64,000 nt of DNA from the NCBI GenBank assembly GCA_009731375.1, contig BJOX01000044.1, positions 748,588-812,587 of the forward strand, written 5' to 3'. A program made the translations under genes and the position numbers. Positions 23,285-33,806 of the stretch are shown here, piece by piece (positions within the stretch are counted from its first letter, which is position 1; every line of letters starts with the position of its first letter). The stretch is from Paulinella micropora (lineage: Eukaryota > Cercozoa > Imbricatea > Euglyphida). The notes beneath the pieces are model-generated. The model made no database searches. It saw only the letters and a program-made list of their open reading frames with translations, and had not been told where the DNA came from.

Positions 23285-25044
23285 CTAGTTGTGGCGCTCT
23301 CCTTCCGGCGAAAGACGAGGCGACGGAGCCGGTGACAAGCTCCTTGATGAGGCAAGCTGCAGAAAACGCATGGGATCATTCTTCGATAGCGCATCAGCTA
23401 GATCATTTGCATCACGAGGAATATGCTCAAACCGCACTGCAGCACCAAGTGTAATCAAAGACTCCAGTACGTCTCTTGCAGCAGAGTCAAGATTGTCGCT
23501 CTGTGCTGCGCCAGCACTCAGCGCCTGAACAGCTGCGCTGTTGTCAAGTTGAAAGAGGACCCGCCTCCCTCGGAAGAAATCCTTAAAGACGGACGTAGCG
23601 GTCTGGACCGCGAACACTTCGAGCACGGATGATGAGTGTGCAGTCTTCACCAACGCGCGCTTCAGCTCAGCGTCTGTGTGCTTGCGGTAGGCCCACTCGA
23701 CTTGCTTGTCCGGTACGCCAGGGGCCTTCAGGATGATGATGCCGTGGCCGAACGATGAGCCAGCATCGGAGCGCGCATGCACATCTGTGTTCTCAACTGA
23801 GATGTCTGAGACAGCGCATAGCTTGCGTAGCATGACTGAAGATGGTACCACGCGAACCGCTCTTGCCAGCCACTCAATGTCTCGCTTCATACTGACAGGC
23901 AACTTTGCATGTTGTAAACGCGCAGGGCCTTGTGAAGGCAACGTATGTTTGCACGCGTTAACTCTGCAAGCAGCCGGACGCAAGCCATTGAAAACACTCG
24001 CGAAGTTGAAAGCCTTCCCCAAGAACTTCTCTAACGCCTTGAACGAAGGGCTCTGTAGCGTAAGTCTAGCAGACTCTGCGAATCTCTCCTTCTTTCCTAC
24101 TGGATCAGAGACTGTGGGTGAAGGTAGCTCCATACTGACATCGAAAAGCCAGCCGATAAATTGTATACTGAAGCTAGGGCCCTCCAGCTTGGACAACTTA
24201 AGGGGAAAGCCGTATCTATCCGCTACGAACTGGACTAGTGAGAGGATGACACGTGCTTCCTCCTCGCTGCAGATCAAAATAGCCAAGTAGTCATCGACCC
24301 AGCGAACGAGATGCGCCCAATCTGGTAGCCACGACGAAAGAAGCTCCTCGAAGAGAAAACCATATCGCTCCCAAATACCTGGTGAGGCTCTACCTCAAAA
24401 TACCAGACGCAAGGGAACTGAGAAGCGCCCCAGCCACTCAAGCACGGAAAGATGCCAATCCATGGGTCGAATGGGGATGAGCCGAAACGCCTTCGCTACG
24501 TCAAGCTTGAGAAGATACACGGAAGCACGGGATGCTCTGGCAAGTGAATGTGCATCAACGAGTGTTGATACTAAGCTCTCCCACCGCACGAATTCAGAGA
24601 AGAGTTTAGGTGTGCAGGTGTTTGTCGCCAAGCTCCCTCCGGCCGTGAGATCAATAATGATGCGAAGGTCGGACTTATCTTTTGCTACCACTCCGAGTGG
24701 TGCAATTCTTGACTCCAAGAGAGGAGACGACGCTGCCCAAGGTGAGAGCCAGCCCTTTTGGAGTTCTTTGTCTAGCTCACCAGTGACAAACTCATGTGGG
24801 AAGTTGCCGAATTGTAATTGTCAAGCCTTGCGCTGCCTGACCTCGGCCCTTCATAACACAGGTTGGCGCCGTTCAATAGTCCGTCCACAACCAAATCGAG
24901 GAATACAGGGTCTGCGATGTGCCAAGCATCCACCAAGATATTGTTTATCGCTCGAAAGTTCGCTGTCGCCGACGGGACAGGGACGCCGAGACGCTTCGCC
25001 AACTGTTCAGGAGACTCGCTGCCTACTACCGGCTCGGAAGACAC
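23285..25044 (-). pseudogene. DIRS-type reverse transcriptase-RNase H
   Basis: From the 5' side: GLLNGANLCYEGP (a pre-RT block), then RT motif A in LKLDVAKAFRLIP (Asp73 of the frame starting 24718), and motif C WVDDYLAIL at about 24301. RNase H follows with D in HARSDAGSS, E in SSVLEVFAVQT, D in LFQLDNSAAVQ and the HIPRDANDLADALSK end. A TGA at 24395-24397 interrupts the RT between motifs A and C, replacing a glycine of the usual FG-x-RASP motif. A frameshift near 24750 separates the pre-RT block. The RNase H is intact. Together these would copy the element RNA into cDNA. Confidence 0.9.
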
Positions 25045-25655
25045 CTGAGACCCCTGAGACGTGCATCGTCTGTGCTGATGCGCGCGATTGCGGCGGTCCT
25101 GGCGCTAGCAGGGATACGTTGGAAGCGCGCCAAGCATGCACTGTCTGCTCGAGGGACCGAAAGATGAAACAGCTTTCGCTGAAGATTGCAAGAATCGGAG
25201 CTGATTGTCTTTGATAATCTCGTTCCTGAGCGCCAGAGTGCAAAATCAGCTGCCTGAGCGCTGCTCCAGGCTTTCCAAATGCTGTCAGGTAGGCTGCAGA
25301 CACTCAATCCATGTGGACGCGTGCCCGGCTGCCAGAAGTTAATCCATCTCTGTGATGAGCTTAAGCAGTGGAGGCCCCTCGCCCTCGCCGCCGGGGTAGA
25401 GAAAGATAGCCTGTTCTGAACTCCTGATGAAGAGGGGAGGCCTGAGGAGGGGGTCGTGACGCGCACGGCAGAAAGATGTGATGCGGAACTCTCTAAGATA
25501 GCTGGGAGAGAGGAAGAGGAAGATAAGGGAGATGAAACAGAAGGAGAAGCTATATGGGGGTAAGAGCTGGACAGCTGCGCGGAGCTGGGAGCAGGCGAAA
25601 GATGCGCAGCACTACTACTAAGACGTCTGGGTGCTTCTTGCCCGGTAGGATGCAA
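25026..25655 (-). CDS. Serine-rich linker ORF between gag-like and RT regions
   Basis: The 209-codon frame starts Ser/Pro-rich. It overlaps the gag-like frame at one end and the pre-RT block at the other. No domain is recognised. It is probably the gag-pol linker displaced by frameshifts. Confidence 0.4.
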   Translation of the reverse strand: MHPTGQEAPRRLSSSAAHLSPAPSSAQLSSSYPHIASPSVSSPLSSSSSLPAILESSASHLSAVRVTTPSSGLPSSSGVQNRLSFSTPAARARGLHCLSSSQRWINFWQPGTRPHGLSVCSLPDSIWKAWSSAQAADFALWRSGTRLSKTISSDSCNLQRKLFHLSVPRADSACLARFQRIPASARTAAIARISTDDARLRGLRCLPSR

Positions 25656-26649
25656 CCTTCCCGACCGTCATTCTGCTCCCTTGGACGGGCAGGCAGACAA
25701 GCCATGCCCAGGTTATGTGATCTGACTTGTTGTAGTAGATGCACAGGCCTTTGTCCCGCAGCCTATCGAACGCCGAGCTTGACAGCTCAAACGCTTCCGA
25801 CTTACGTGCCTTCTTCACAGGCGTTCGATCACTAGACTCGCGGTGGCGTCTGTCTTTTCCTCCCAACCCTCCGCTCAGTGCGCGTACACGGGCGTAAGTC
25901 TGGTCCGACAGCGCTTTCGTCTCCATCGCTGCGTAATCAGACGCGAAGTAAGAGGAGTTGCTGAAATCAGGAAGTACTCTACGAAGAGAAGCAGCGAGTC
26001 TGATTGACTCGATCAGGCCGCATACAGTTGTCGCCGACAGGCCCACCGCCCAGTAATCGATGAGCCTGACAGTAAATTTCTCAGTTGGCTCGCGCAGAGT
26101 AGGCCACATCGCTACGTAGGCCTCCTTCATCCGCCACCAGCAATCGAACAGAAACTGCCATGTATGTACTTGCTTTCCAGATGCGCAGCCTGCTCTTGGC
26201 ACCAGGTGCCGCTCTGCTTCTCCCTGCTCGGTGCTCAGCGGCGTGTACAACGCGAATGACGATACTGGAGCTAGAAGGGGGCGATGATTTAGCAGTGCCA
26301 GGCCGACCTTCGGCTCGAGTCTCCGTAAGCACTGAACAGCTGGATCTGCTTCAATGAAATCGAACCAACGTTTCTGGTCTACAAGCCCCACCTGCTGTTG
26401 CAGTTGCACTGCCGCAGCAAGGGACGCGTTGATGTCGTTCGGGCCGAGGAGAGACTCACTGAGTAAGGCTGTGCCAAACGTGCTGCTAGATGCTTGCAGA
26501 AACTCACTGCTTATGGCAGTGGAGGGTAGCCAGTCGGCTGGCGAGCACGATGATCCTGCAGTTGCCGAGCAGGGAGGCAGCTCGTAGCCCTGGAATCCCT
26601 TCTTTGGCTGAGACTCAGCCAGACTGTGCTGCTGACCGCCTGCCACCAC
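25618..26649 (-). CDS. Gag-like protein of the DIRS-like element
   Basis: A 343-residue open frame upstream of RT on the same strand. The middle contains aromatic-rich segments (RLIDYWAVGL, WQFLFDCWWRMKE). Near the end is a basic stretch (GKDRRHRESS, KKARKSE), then LCIYYNKSDHITWAW at about residue 302. That looks like a degenerate CCHC zinc knuckle with the second Cys replaced by Tyr, and the fourth may be recovered in a neighbouring frame. Position and knuckle suggest an RNA-binding gag role. No close family can be named. Confidence 0.6.
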   Translation of the reverse strand: MVAGGQQHSLAESQPKKGFQGYELPPCSATAGSSCSPADWLPSTAISSEFLQASSSTFGTALLSESLLGPNDINASLAAAVQLQQQVGLVDQKRWFDFIEADPAVQCLRRLEPKVGLALLNHRPLLAPVSSFALYTPLSTEQGEAERHLVPRAGCASGKQVHTWQFLFDCWWRMKEAYVAMWPTLREPTEKFTVRLIDYWAVGLSATTVCGLIESIRLAASLRRVLPDFSNSSYFASDYAAMETKALSDQTYARVRALSGGLGGKDRRHRESSDRTPVKKARKSEAFELSSSAFDRLRDKGLCIYYNKSDHITWAWLVCLPVQGSRMTVGKVASYRARSTQTS

Positions 26650-26862
26650 GGCAAGAAGGCGACGTCAGAAATACACTTTGGAAGCACGACGTGCGCAAAG
26701 CAAGCTAACCTTGAGTGTTCCCAGACTGGAAAGCACTGAAGGGAACTTCAGGAGGAAATTCTGCGCCTACGCAAGAAAGCGTGGCCAGACTAAGAAAACA
26801 GCTTGAGAAGCAATGCGACACATTGCTGCCTAGCTGGACTAGAGAGACGAGGTGAACCTGGA

Positions 26863-26881
26863 NNNNNNNNNNNNNNNNNNN

Positions 26882-26940
<59 letters not shown>

Positions 26941-27303
26941 AGACACGAAACACAAAGAAAGAAAACATATGCGCAGAAATGGTAAAGTAAAGTACAGAAA
27001 GACACAAAATATATACTAAGGAAAGAGAGATGAAAAGTAGATTGATAACAACAGGGAGAGAGCACGATGGAGAGAGAAAGCTGATAAAAATTATATAGAG
27101 GGAAAATAAAGAAAGGGAGTGATAGATACAGTGATTGAGAAAGAAAAAAATGATACAGACAGACAAAAACTAAGAACAGCATCAAGAAAGAGATTTTTTT
27201 TTTTAAAGAAAAAGGAAATACTGAAAAGAAGCAGCGTAGGAGTGTGTGCATGTGTATGTGCATGTGTGTGTGCATGTGTGTGAGCGTGTGTGTGTGTGTG
27301 TGT

Positions 27304-27334
<31 letters not shown>

Positions 27335-27348
27335 GGCGAGTGTGTGTA

Positions 27349-27427
<79 letters not shown>

Positions 27428-27515
27428 GGGAGAGAGAGAGAGAGAGGGNNNNNNNNNNGAGAGAAAGAGGGAGAAAGAGGGAGAAAGAGAGAGATAGGAA
27501 GAAAGGAAGAAAGAA

Positions 27516-27579
<64 letters not shown>

Positions 27580-27646
27580 TGAGATAGATATAGATCAAGA
27601 CGAGTAAACAAAGCTCAAAAGCTAGAGAGAAAGAGAAAATAGAGAA

Positions 27647-27683
<37 letters not shown>

Positions 27684-27743
27684 AAAGAGAGAGAGATCGA
27701 GAAGGAGAGAAAGATAGAGAGAGATCGAGAGAGATAAAGAGAG

Positions 27744-27803
<60 letters not shown>

Positions 27804-27886
27804 GAGAGAGAAAAAGAGAGATCGAGAGAAAGAGAGAGAGAGGCAAGGAAAGAGAGTAACAAAGAAAGAGAGAGAGAGAGATAGAT

Positions 27887-27933
<47 letters not shown>

Positions 27934-28140
27934 AAGCAGGAAGGAAAGAAAGAAAGAAAGAAAGAAAGAGAGCGAGAGCGATATATATATATGTATATAT
28001 ATGTATGTATATAAATATATATAAATGTATATATACTAGATATATATATATGTGTATATAGAGAGAGAGAGAGAAAGAGAGAGATAGATAGAGAAAGAGA
28101 GAGAGAGAGAGAGAGACGCACAACATTGGAGGCACAAATA
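26863..28140. repeat. Poly-A, GT and GA arrays inside the DIRS-like element
   Basis: A 19-N gap is followed by about 58 A, unique A-rich sequence, a GT array (27241-27367) and long GA/GAAA arrays to 28140, with a 10-N gap at 27449. The arrays separate the two gag-side ORFs and are probably later expansions, since they contribute no sensible protein. Confidence 0.85.
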
Positions 28141-28175
28141 AGTAAAACTATATACATATATATAAAGCATAAGTA

Positions 28176-28725
28176 TTATATATATGTTTTGCGGTGACCT
28201 GCAGCTGATGGGCCAGTGCGGCCATCCTTATCGAAGGCAGGGCCTTCATCTGCTCTGCGTTTTGCAGTGTCGAGCTGAAGTTTCTGGTCAGCCAGCTCCT
28301 GTCGTAACCTCGTGATCTCTTCTGCGCTACCGCTGGAGTCGGCTCCTCCTGTTGTAGCCTTGCTTGGGTCCACAAGTATTCCTTCCGCCAGTGCTTCCAT
28401 GAAGATTGCAAGAGCGGTGGTACAGTCCCAATGCCTACTGATGCGTCTTGCGAGTTTGTCCTTATCAGTGTCGCCCGCGATTGACTTCGCGTCGTTGCTA
28501 GCTACTGACGGGTCGCTGAAACGAAAGGCAGCTAGCTGGAGAAACGTGACGTTGTCGAGTCCTCTCCATGAGGTCGCTGCCAGGTTGGGGAGACCACCCA
28601 AGTGGATTATAAGCAGCAGCCGCTGTTCTGAAACCGTCGAGGCTTCTCCCTGCTGTGATACTAGTATTTGGATTTGTCCCTGTGCTAGTGCTAGATGAAC
28701 TAGACGAAGTGCTAGGGAGAGACAT
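28176..28725 (-). pseudogene. 5' ORF of the DIRS-like element, frameshifted
   Basis: A start at 28725 (MSLPSTSSSSSSTSTG) opens a serine-rich N terminus. Around 28600 the coding sense moves to another frame, reading NLAATSWRGLDNVTFLQLAA and, later, a coiled-coil-like SAEEITRLRQELADQKLQLD. It ends in AT-rich repeat. It is the first ORF after repeat A1, so probably the N-terminal part of gag. Confidence 0.55.
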
Positions 28726-28769
28726 CAGAATTCGAGAAGCTGAATTATCAACTCGATGCTTAAGCTTGT

Positions 28770-29004
28770 AAAAAAAATAAAAGAAGAAAAGTGAAAAAGT
28801 GAAAGAGACTGCCTAGGCATGAGTCTCGTCCAAAGCTTGGAGAACAGCTTCTGAACCAGCATAATCGGGTCGCCAGACCTAGTCAGTTTCTCTGGACACG
28901 CGGATCAGCCAGCCAACGAATACTGTTGGCTCTGGAAAGGTGGCAGAAACACCAGAAACTACCCGCGATCGGCCTGACGTTTCACCAGAGCCAAAACGGC
29001 TCAC
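28770..29004 (-). repeat. Split direct repeat A1 (terminal)
   Basis: 235-bp copy of 21793-22033. Its right edge CGGCTCAC meets host coding sequence AATTTGGTCAAGCC. Confidence 0.9.
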
Positions 29005-30068
29005 AATTTGGTCAAGCCCGCCACCGCAAACCAGAAATGCTCCTACGTGGAGATGCTGGCCCGGTCGCAGGACCCGAAAGACAGGGCCGGCGTGGCGACC
29101 GCTACCGTGTTTGTTTCCTACGCCTGGAAATATTCGTTCAAGAACGTGGTAGAGGCTATCGCTGCACACTGGCCCGACAAAGGCGACCTGAGAAGCCGGA
29201 CCTTTCTCTGGTTGGACATTTTTACTATCAATCAGCATGAGACGGCCAAGGTCGATTAAAACTTCTGATTCAACGCGTTTCGGGATAACGTGAAGGATAT
29301 TGGCCATACAGTGCTGATCCTCTCCCTCTGGAGGAACCCGCTGCCCTTGACTCGCTCATGGTGTTTGTGGCAGATCTTCTGCACGCAAAATACGGGAGCA
29401 ACGTTTGAGATCTGCTTGTCTGAAGACGAGGCGAAGGATTTTGAAAAAGCTCGTTTGAAGATTTTCTTTATATCATCGACAAGGCGCAAGCTTTCAAAAA
29501 GGAGGACCGAGAGAAAATCTTGGCTCTGGTGGAAGGGGGAGCACACGAGACCAACAAGGCCGTGCTGGCTCAGATGCGGGCCTGGCTAGCGCGGCCGGGT
29601 CGCAACGCGCACAAGGCCATGGAAGGATAGACAGATCCAGACAATTTGACGCTCATGAACCAAGTGGGTAGGCTACGAGACTGGGCGACCTAAAGGGAGC
29701 AGAGGTATTTCTCCGTAATTGCTTGGACGCACGCAAGAAAACTCTCGGGGCCGAGCACCCGGACACGTTGAATTCTGTCAACAACCTGGCCTGCTTGTTG
29801 CAATCCCAGGGCAAGCTGGTGGAGGCCGAGCCTGTATTCCGTCGGACCCTGCAAGCACGCGAGAAGACACTCGGGGCGAGCACCCGGACATGTTGACTTA
29901 TGTCAACAACCTCGCCTCGTTGTTCATCTTCTTCGCTGCCACCTTGGCTTTGTGCGAGACCAGGGCAAGCTGGCGGAGGCCGAGCCTCTGTACCGCAGGG
30001 CCCTGCAAGGACGCGAGAAGACTCTCGGGGCCGAGCACCCTGATACGTTGAATTTTGTCAACAACCTG
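29005..30068 (+). pseudogene. TIR-like/TPR host gene, 3' part (kinesin-light-chain-like TPRs)
   Basis: The frame continues the 5' part at 21151: VKPATANQKCSYVE, then ATVFVSYAWKYSF and FLWLDIFTINQHE, the marks of a TIR-like domain found with TPRs in algae and oomycetes. In-frame TAA (29257-29259) and TGA (29266-29268) follow, after which the family sequence resumes (DIGHTVLILS, LTRSWCLWQI). A frameshift near 29460 moves sense to another frame (FKKEDREKI). From 29640 there are about three TPR units of 42 residues (KTLGAEHPDTLN, NNLA, GKLxEAEPLYRR). One C is missing in the TPR at about 29877. Possible donor GTAGGC follows AACCTG at 30069. Intact relatives may act as scaffolds or sensors, but function is unknown. 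Confidence 0.8.
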
Positions 30069-30123
30069 GTAGGCAGATATGTAAGTATGGAGGTAGGTCA
30101 GAGGTGGGAGGTTGTGGTAGGTT

Positions 30124-30192
<69 letters not shown>

Positions 30193-30851
30193 ACTTTTGC
30201 CGACAATTTTGTTGCTGTTGTTATTCTTGTTCTTGTACTTGTTCTTGTTCTTGTACTTTTCTTGGTTCTTGTACTTTTCTTAGTTGTTTGTTGTTGCTGT
30301 TTGTTGTTTGTTGTTGTTGTTGTTGTTGTTGCTTCTTGTTTCTGTTGTTTTTGCCGTTGTTGTTATTATTATTGTTGTCGTTGTTGTTGTTTGTTGTTTG
30401 TTGTTTGTAGTTTGAAGCTTTTAGTTTCTAGTTTGTTGTTTGTCTTTGTAGTTTGTTAACTGTTACTTGTTGTTTGTTTTTTTGTTGTTGTTGTTTTTGT
30501 TTGCTGCTTGTTGTTTGTTGATGTTGTTTGCTGTTAAACATTTTTGTTGTTTGTTTGTTGTTTGTTACCTTGTTGTTTGTTTGTTGTTTGTTTGTTGTTT
30601 GTTTGTTGTTTGTTTGTTGTTGTTTCTTGTTGTTTCTTGTTGTTTGTTGTTGTTTGTTGTTGTTTGTTGTTGTTTGTTGTTGTTTCTTGTTTGTTGTTGT
30701 TTGTTCTTGTTTGTTTTTGTTTGTTGTTTGTTGTTGTATGTTGTTTCAGTTGAAGTTTCTTGTTTTGTGAACAGTTTGTTGTTTCTTGTTGTTTGCTGTT
30801 GTTGTTGTTGTTGCTGTTGTTGTTGTTGTTGTTGCTGCTGTTGTTGCTGTT

Positions 30852-30912
<61 letters not shown>

Positions 30913-30940
30913 GGTACAGTTGCAGTTGTGATTTGTAGAG
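30069..30940. repeat. GTC/GTT array and TTGTTTGT-rich tract
   Basis: It starts directly after the possible splice donor, so it may be intronic. GTC units change to GTT, then an irregular TTG/TTTG tract with periodic CTTG variants, and a final GTT array. The plus strand is strongly G/T biased throughout. Confidence 0.85.
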
Positions 30941-33554
30941 CGAGACTGAGTGAGCTCGTTCACATGCACCTGACCTGTAAGGGTAACAAACATAGCTATC
31001 AATACCTCAACTCCATATATGCATGAGCGTAATAAGTACTCTAGTATGATTACCGCCGGAAAATGGTTTTACATTCAACTTTAACTTATGACTTATTAAA
31101 CCGGCTTCACGAATATGTCGCAGTCATAGATAGTAAGAACTTCCCCCGGCGAGAGCCGCCAGTCAATTGAAGTTCCGAGGCTTATGATCGCCAAACTTCC
31201 TTCAACTCAAGCACGCTTGACTCCAGCCGGTCACAAGTTGATATTAACTTACTACGCACTGGCCACTCTTGAAACGACTTTTATTGATAATAATGAAGAA
31301 CGCAGCAGTTGCCGGTCCCGGGGCGGCCTTTTCGTAAAGCTGAAAAGGAAGCGGCATTGTAAGAACAAACATTACGACGAAATGATATGTCTGGATTTCA
31401 CGAAATTTATATATGTGTTTTTTCATACTTCTGAAATACTTACAGAAATGATCTCATACATTGTATTATTTAAATATCATGCACAGGGATGACAAAGAAC
31501 CGCTGGGATATACTCCAATACACTCCTACGGGTCGCACAAGCTGCGGAAATATTGAATAATTAGTATTGTTTTTTTATTATTTTTCCAAGCTGTAACTGA
31601 CATGATTCCTGACCTGCAGTATATGGCTTCAAGTTGTCTAATCCTCAATGATACACTTAATTTAACGTATGAGTTAGAAAAGACTCATGATTCAAGTTGG
31701 AGTGAAAAGTTGACATTTGAATTCAAAACTGAATTCAAATTTAGAGTGAAAAGGTGGCTTTTCTGATAGTATATCAGACTGAGCACTTTAACGGCCGGCC
31801 AAAATCACTACCGTTGACTTTTCACTGTTTTTGACCTGCCCGTTAGATTCTCGTCTGCACGACGTTTCGACTTCACTGACTAGTTTTCGATTTCGTTCAG
31901 AAATGACTTCACATGAAACGATCAAGTCAAAGTTCTTTTTAGAAAGGATTAACTATTGCCTTTTTCCCACTCTATTGCCTTTTCCCCTGATTTCCCGTGA
32001 AACACGCACGTTGCGATAAATTTGTGGACAAGGAAGCAAAAGTGACGGAAAACAATATTTTGACTTGCTTTTACGTCATAAATGAGGAAACTTTTTCCAA
32101 ATGCACATTTCGGACACTTGAAATTATAAGTCGGACTTGAAGCCCTCCTTCAAGTGCTATACAGCTGTTTCAAGTTACACGAGCTCACCAACTCACAATC
32201 TACGATCAGTCGTGTTCGTACTTTGCATTCCAAGTCTGCAAACAAGTAGAAATCTACGTAAATAAACGAAGTGACCGCTCTGCTATTTACTGGTATTTCA
32301 CCTGCTCTCAGGAGTCAGGACTTAATGCAGCATAGAGACTTTTAATAAGAGTTCGTTGTGTAATTATCCCTTGGGGTTGTATCCCAACTCACAATTCGAA
32401 TTTTCCTTTCAAGTGGAAACTGCACACACAGAGTTATGTGTGCCCTGTCGACAGGTCGATTTGAAAGCACCTCCTACAAGGAATCTTAAGGTACTACTCA
32501 ACGAACGTAGGAGATCAGAGGTCATCAAAAACACATATGCGAGGCAGATTGTTCACCTGTCTTTGCATTTTTGTGTCGTCTCTCTGCTCTTTTACACTCT
32601 ATGCAGTCAACCAACACAGTAGGTGTCTGGTTTTGTTTGTGTTAGGGTCACCCCTTATCACCTAGCGAGATCACCCTCTCTGCTGCTCACGACGCTCTAC
32701 AAGTGTACTAACACTGCCTGGCTTACGCCATGTTGAACGACGCCAATTCACGCCATGACGATCCCCTGTCGCGCCTTTGTGAGCACAAGAGGACAGGTCT
32801 GGATCCGTTCACCATCCTGGGCGTCCACCATGGTCTCCTGCCCTCTGAGAAGAAATTCCAGAAGGAAGTTGAAGAAGGGAAGTCAACTCCTCTTACTACG
32901 GACCTCTCCTGGACGCAATCAACGCAGTTCCGAGAAGACCTGTTCACCGCCTCTGGTGAATACACGGTAACATCCTACTCAAGGCAGTAAAAGACAAGCA
33001 AACTAATTTGCTTCATCTTCCATTGGTACACCTGCCCTCAAGCTGATGTAAAACCCCAATGTGACTGCCCACGACATTTACCAGGAGTACCTGGGACCTA
33101 CAGGCTCTGCGGCACAGCACGAAGCTCTCTGGAACCAACTGGGTACTATCATTCCTCTTGAGGAATTTGTTAAACATTTGCCTGTTTCAACTTCGATCCC
33201 TGGGCGCCTGGATCACTTTCAAGATTGGTACTTCCTACTCCTACAAGCACTTCCATCACCGTGCCCCCATCGAGCCTGACTAGTATGACTCCAGACAAGG
33301 ATCGTATGTCGCCCCTGTTGCATGATAACCTCCTAGGTGTCAAGTTCCATGTTTCGAGATCAGGGTCCTTCCCTATAGATCTCCAAAACCCCCCTTACCA
33401 CCTACAGTTTCCCTTTCCAAAGACGACTGAAAGCACTATCTCACACGACCAGCAGAGTACCGATCGTCGAGAAGCTAATTGACACCCTCACCAAGACACA
33501 GTCAACAACAGTGACTGAGCTTGTTCCCAGAGAGTGCGTCGTTCCGAATTCCGA
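30941..33554. other. Unique region without a recognised gene
   Basis: AT-richer than the flanks. Open frames include 102 residues at 31184, 88 at 32356, 86 at 32730 and 72 at 33061. The last two (for example DPFTILGVHHGLLPSEKKF) look compositionally like real protein and lie in the same orientation, so 32730-33330 may hold a decayed or spliced gene. No domain is recognised. No tRNA, repeat array or transposon end is evident apart from the piggyBac boundary to the right. Confidence 0.5.
32730..32990 (+). CDS. Possible exon or ORF of unknown function
   Basis: An 86-codon ATG frame with mixed, protein-like composition and no low complexity. It is rich in charged residues (SEKKFQKEVEEGK). The neighbouring frame at 33061 (72 codons) has similar character, separated by a stop and about 70 bp. 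I do not recognise either. It could be a transposon relic. Confidence 0.3.
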   Translation: MLNDANSRHDDPLSRLCEHKRTGLDPFTILGVHHGLLPSEKKFQKEVEEGKSTPLTTDLSWTQSTQFREDLFTASGEYTVTSYSRQ

Positions 33555-33581
33555 ATCCTATTGTCTATGTGCCTACCACTG

Positions 33582-33599
33582 GATGCCGGCCGGCATCCA
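33582..33599. repeat. GC-rich palindrome at the left piggyBac end
   Basis: GGATGCCGGCCGGCATCC is its own reverse complement. A related but broken pair lies at the right end (about 36495-36540). Confidence 0.8.
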
Positions 33600-33806
33600 T
33601 TTCAAGTTACTTTCAAAGTCAATAAAAATAATAATATTCAAAATTTTTATTAAAATTAATATTAAATCTTTCATTTCATATATTAAAATCAATAAATATT
33701 TAATGCAATTATTAATATTACCTCTCGGTCAGGGTCCTTAACCCCCCCCCCCCCCCCCCCNNNNNNNNNNTGTGGGATGCCCCCGGAATCACAGAGTTTA
33801 AGAGCG

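Larger units (their letters stand above)
21400..29004 (-). mobile_element. DIRS/Ngaro-like tyrosine-recombinase retrotransposon
   Basis: Read on the minus strand, the order is repeat A1 (29004-28770), gag-like ORFs, RT-RNase H, tyrosine recombinase, repeat B1 (22142-22034), repeat A2 (22033-21793), 282 bp of unique sequence, and repeat B2 (21510-21400). A1-ORFs-B1-A2-B2 is the split-direct-repeat layout of Ngaro/PAT-type DIRS elements. No integrase, LTR or DAM methylase domain is seen, favouring Ngaro-like. Unlike the textbook form, A2 and B2 are not contiguous. It lies inside a host gene, with no obvious target-site duplication, as expected for recombinase insertion. Frameshifts and a stop in the ORFs show it is defective. 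Confidence 0.85.
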
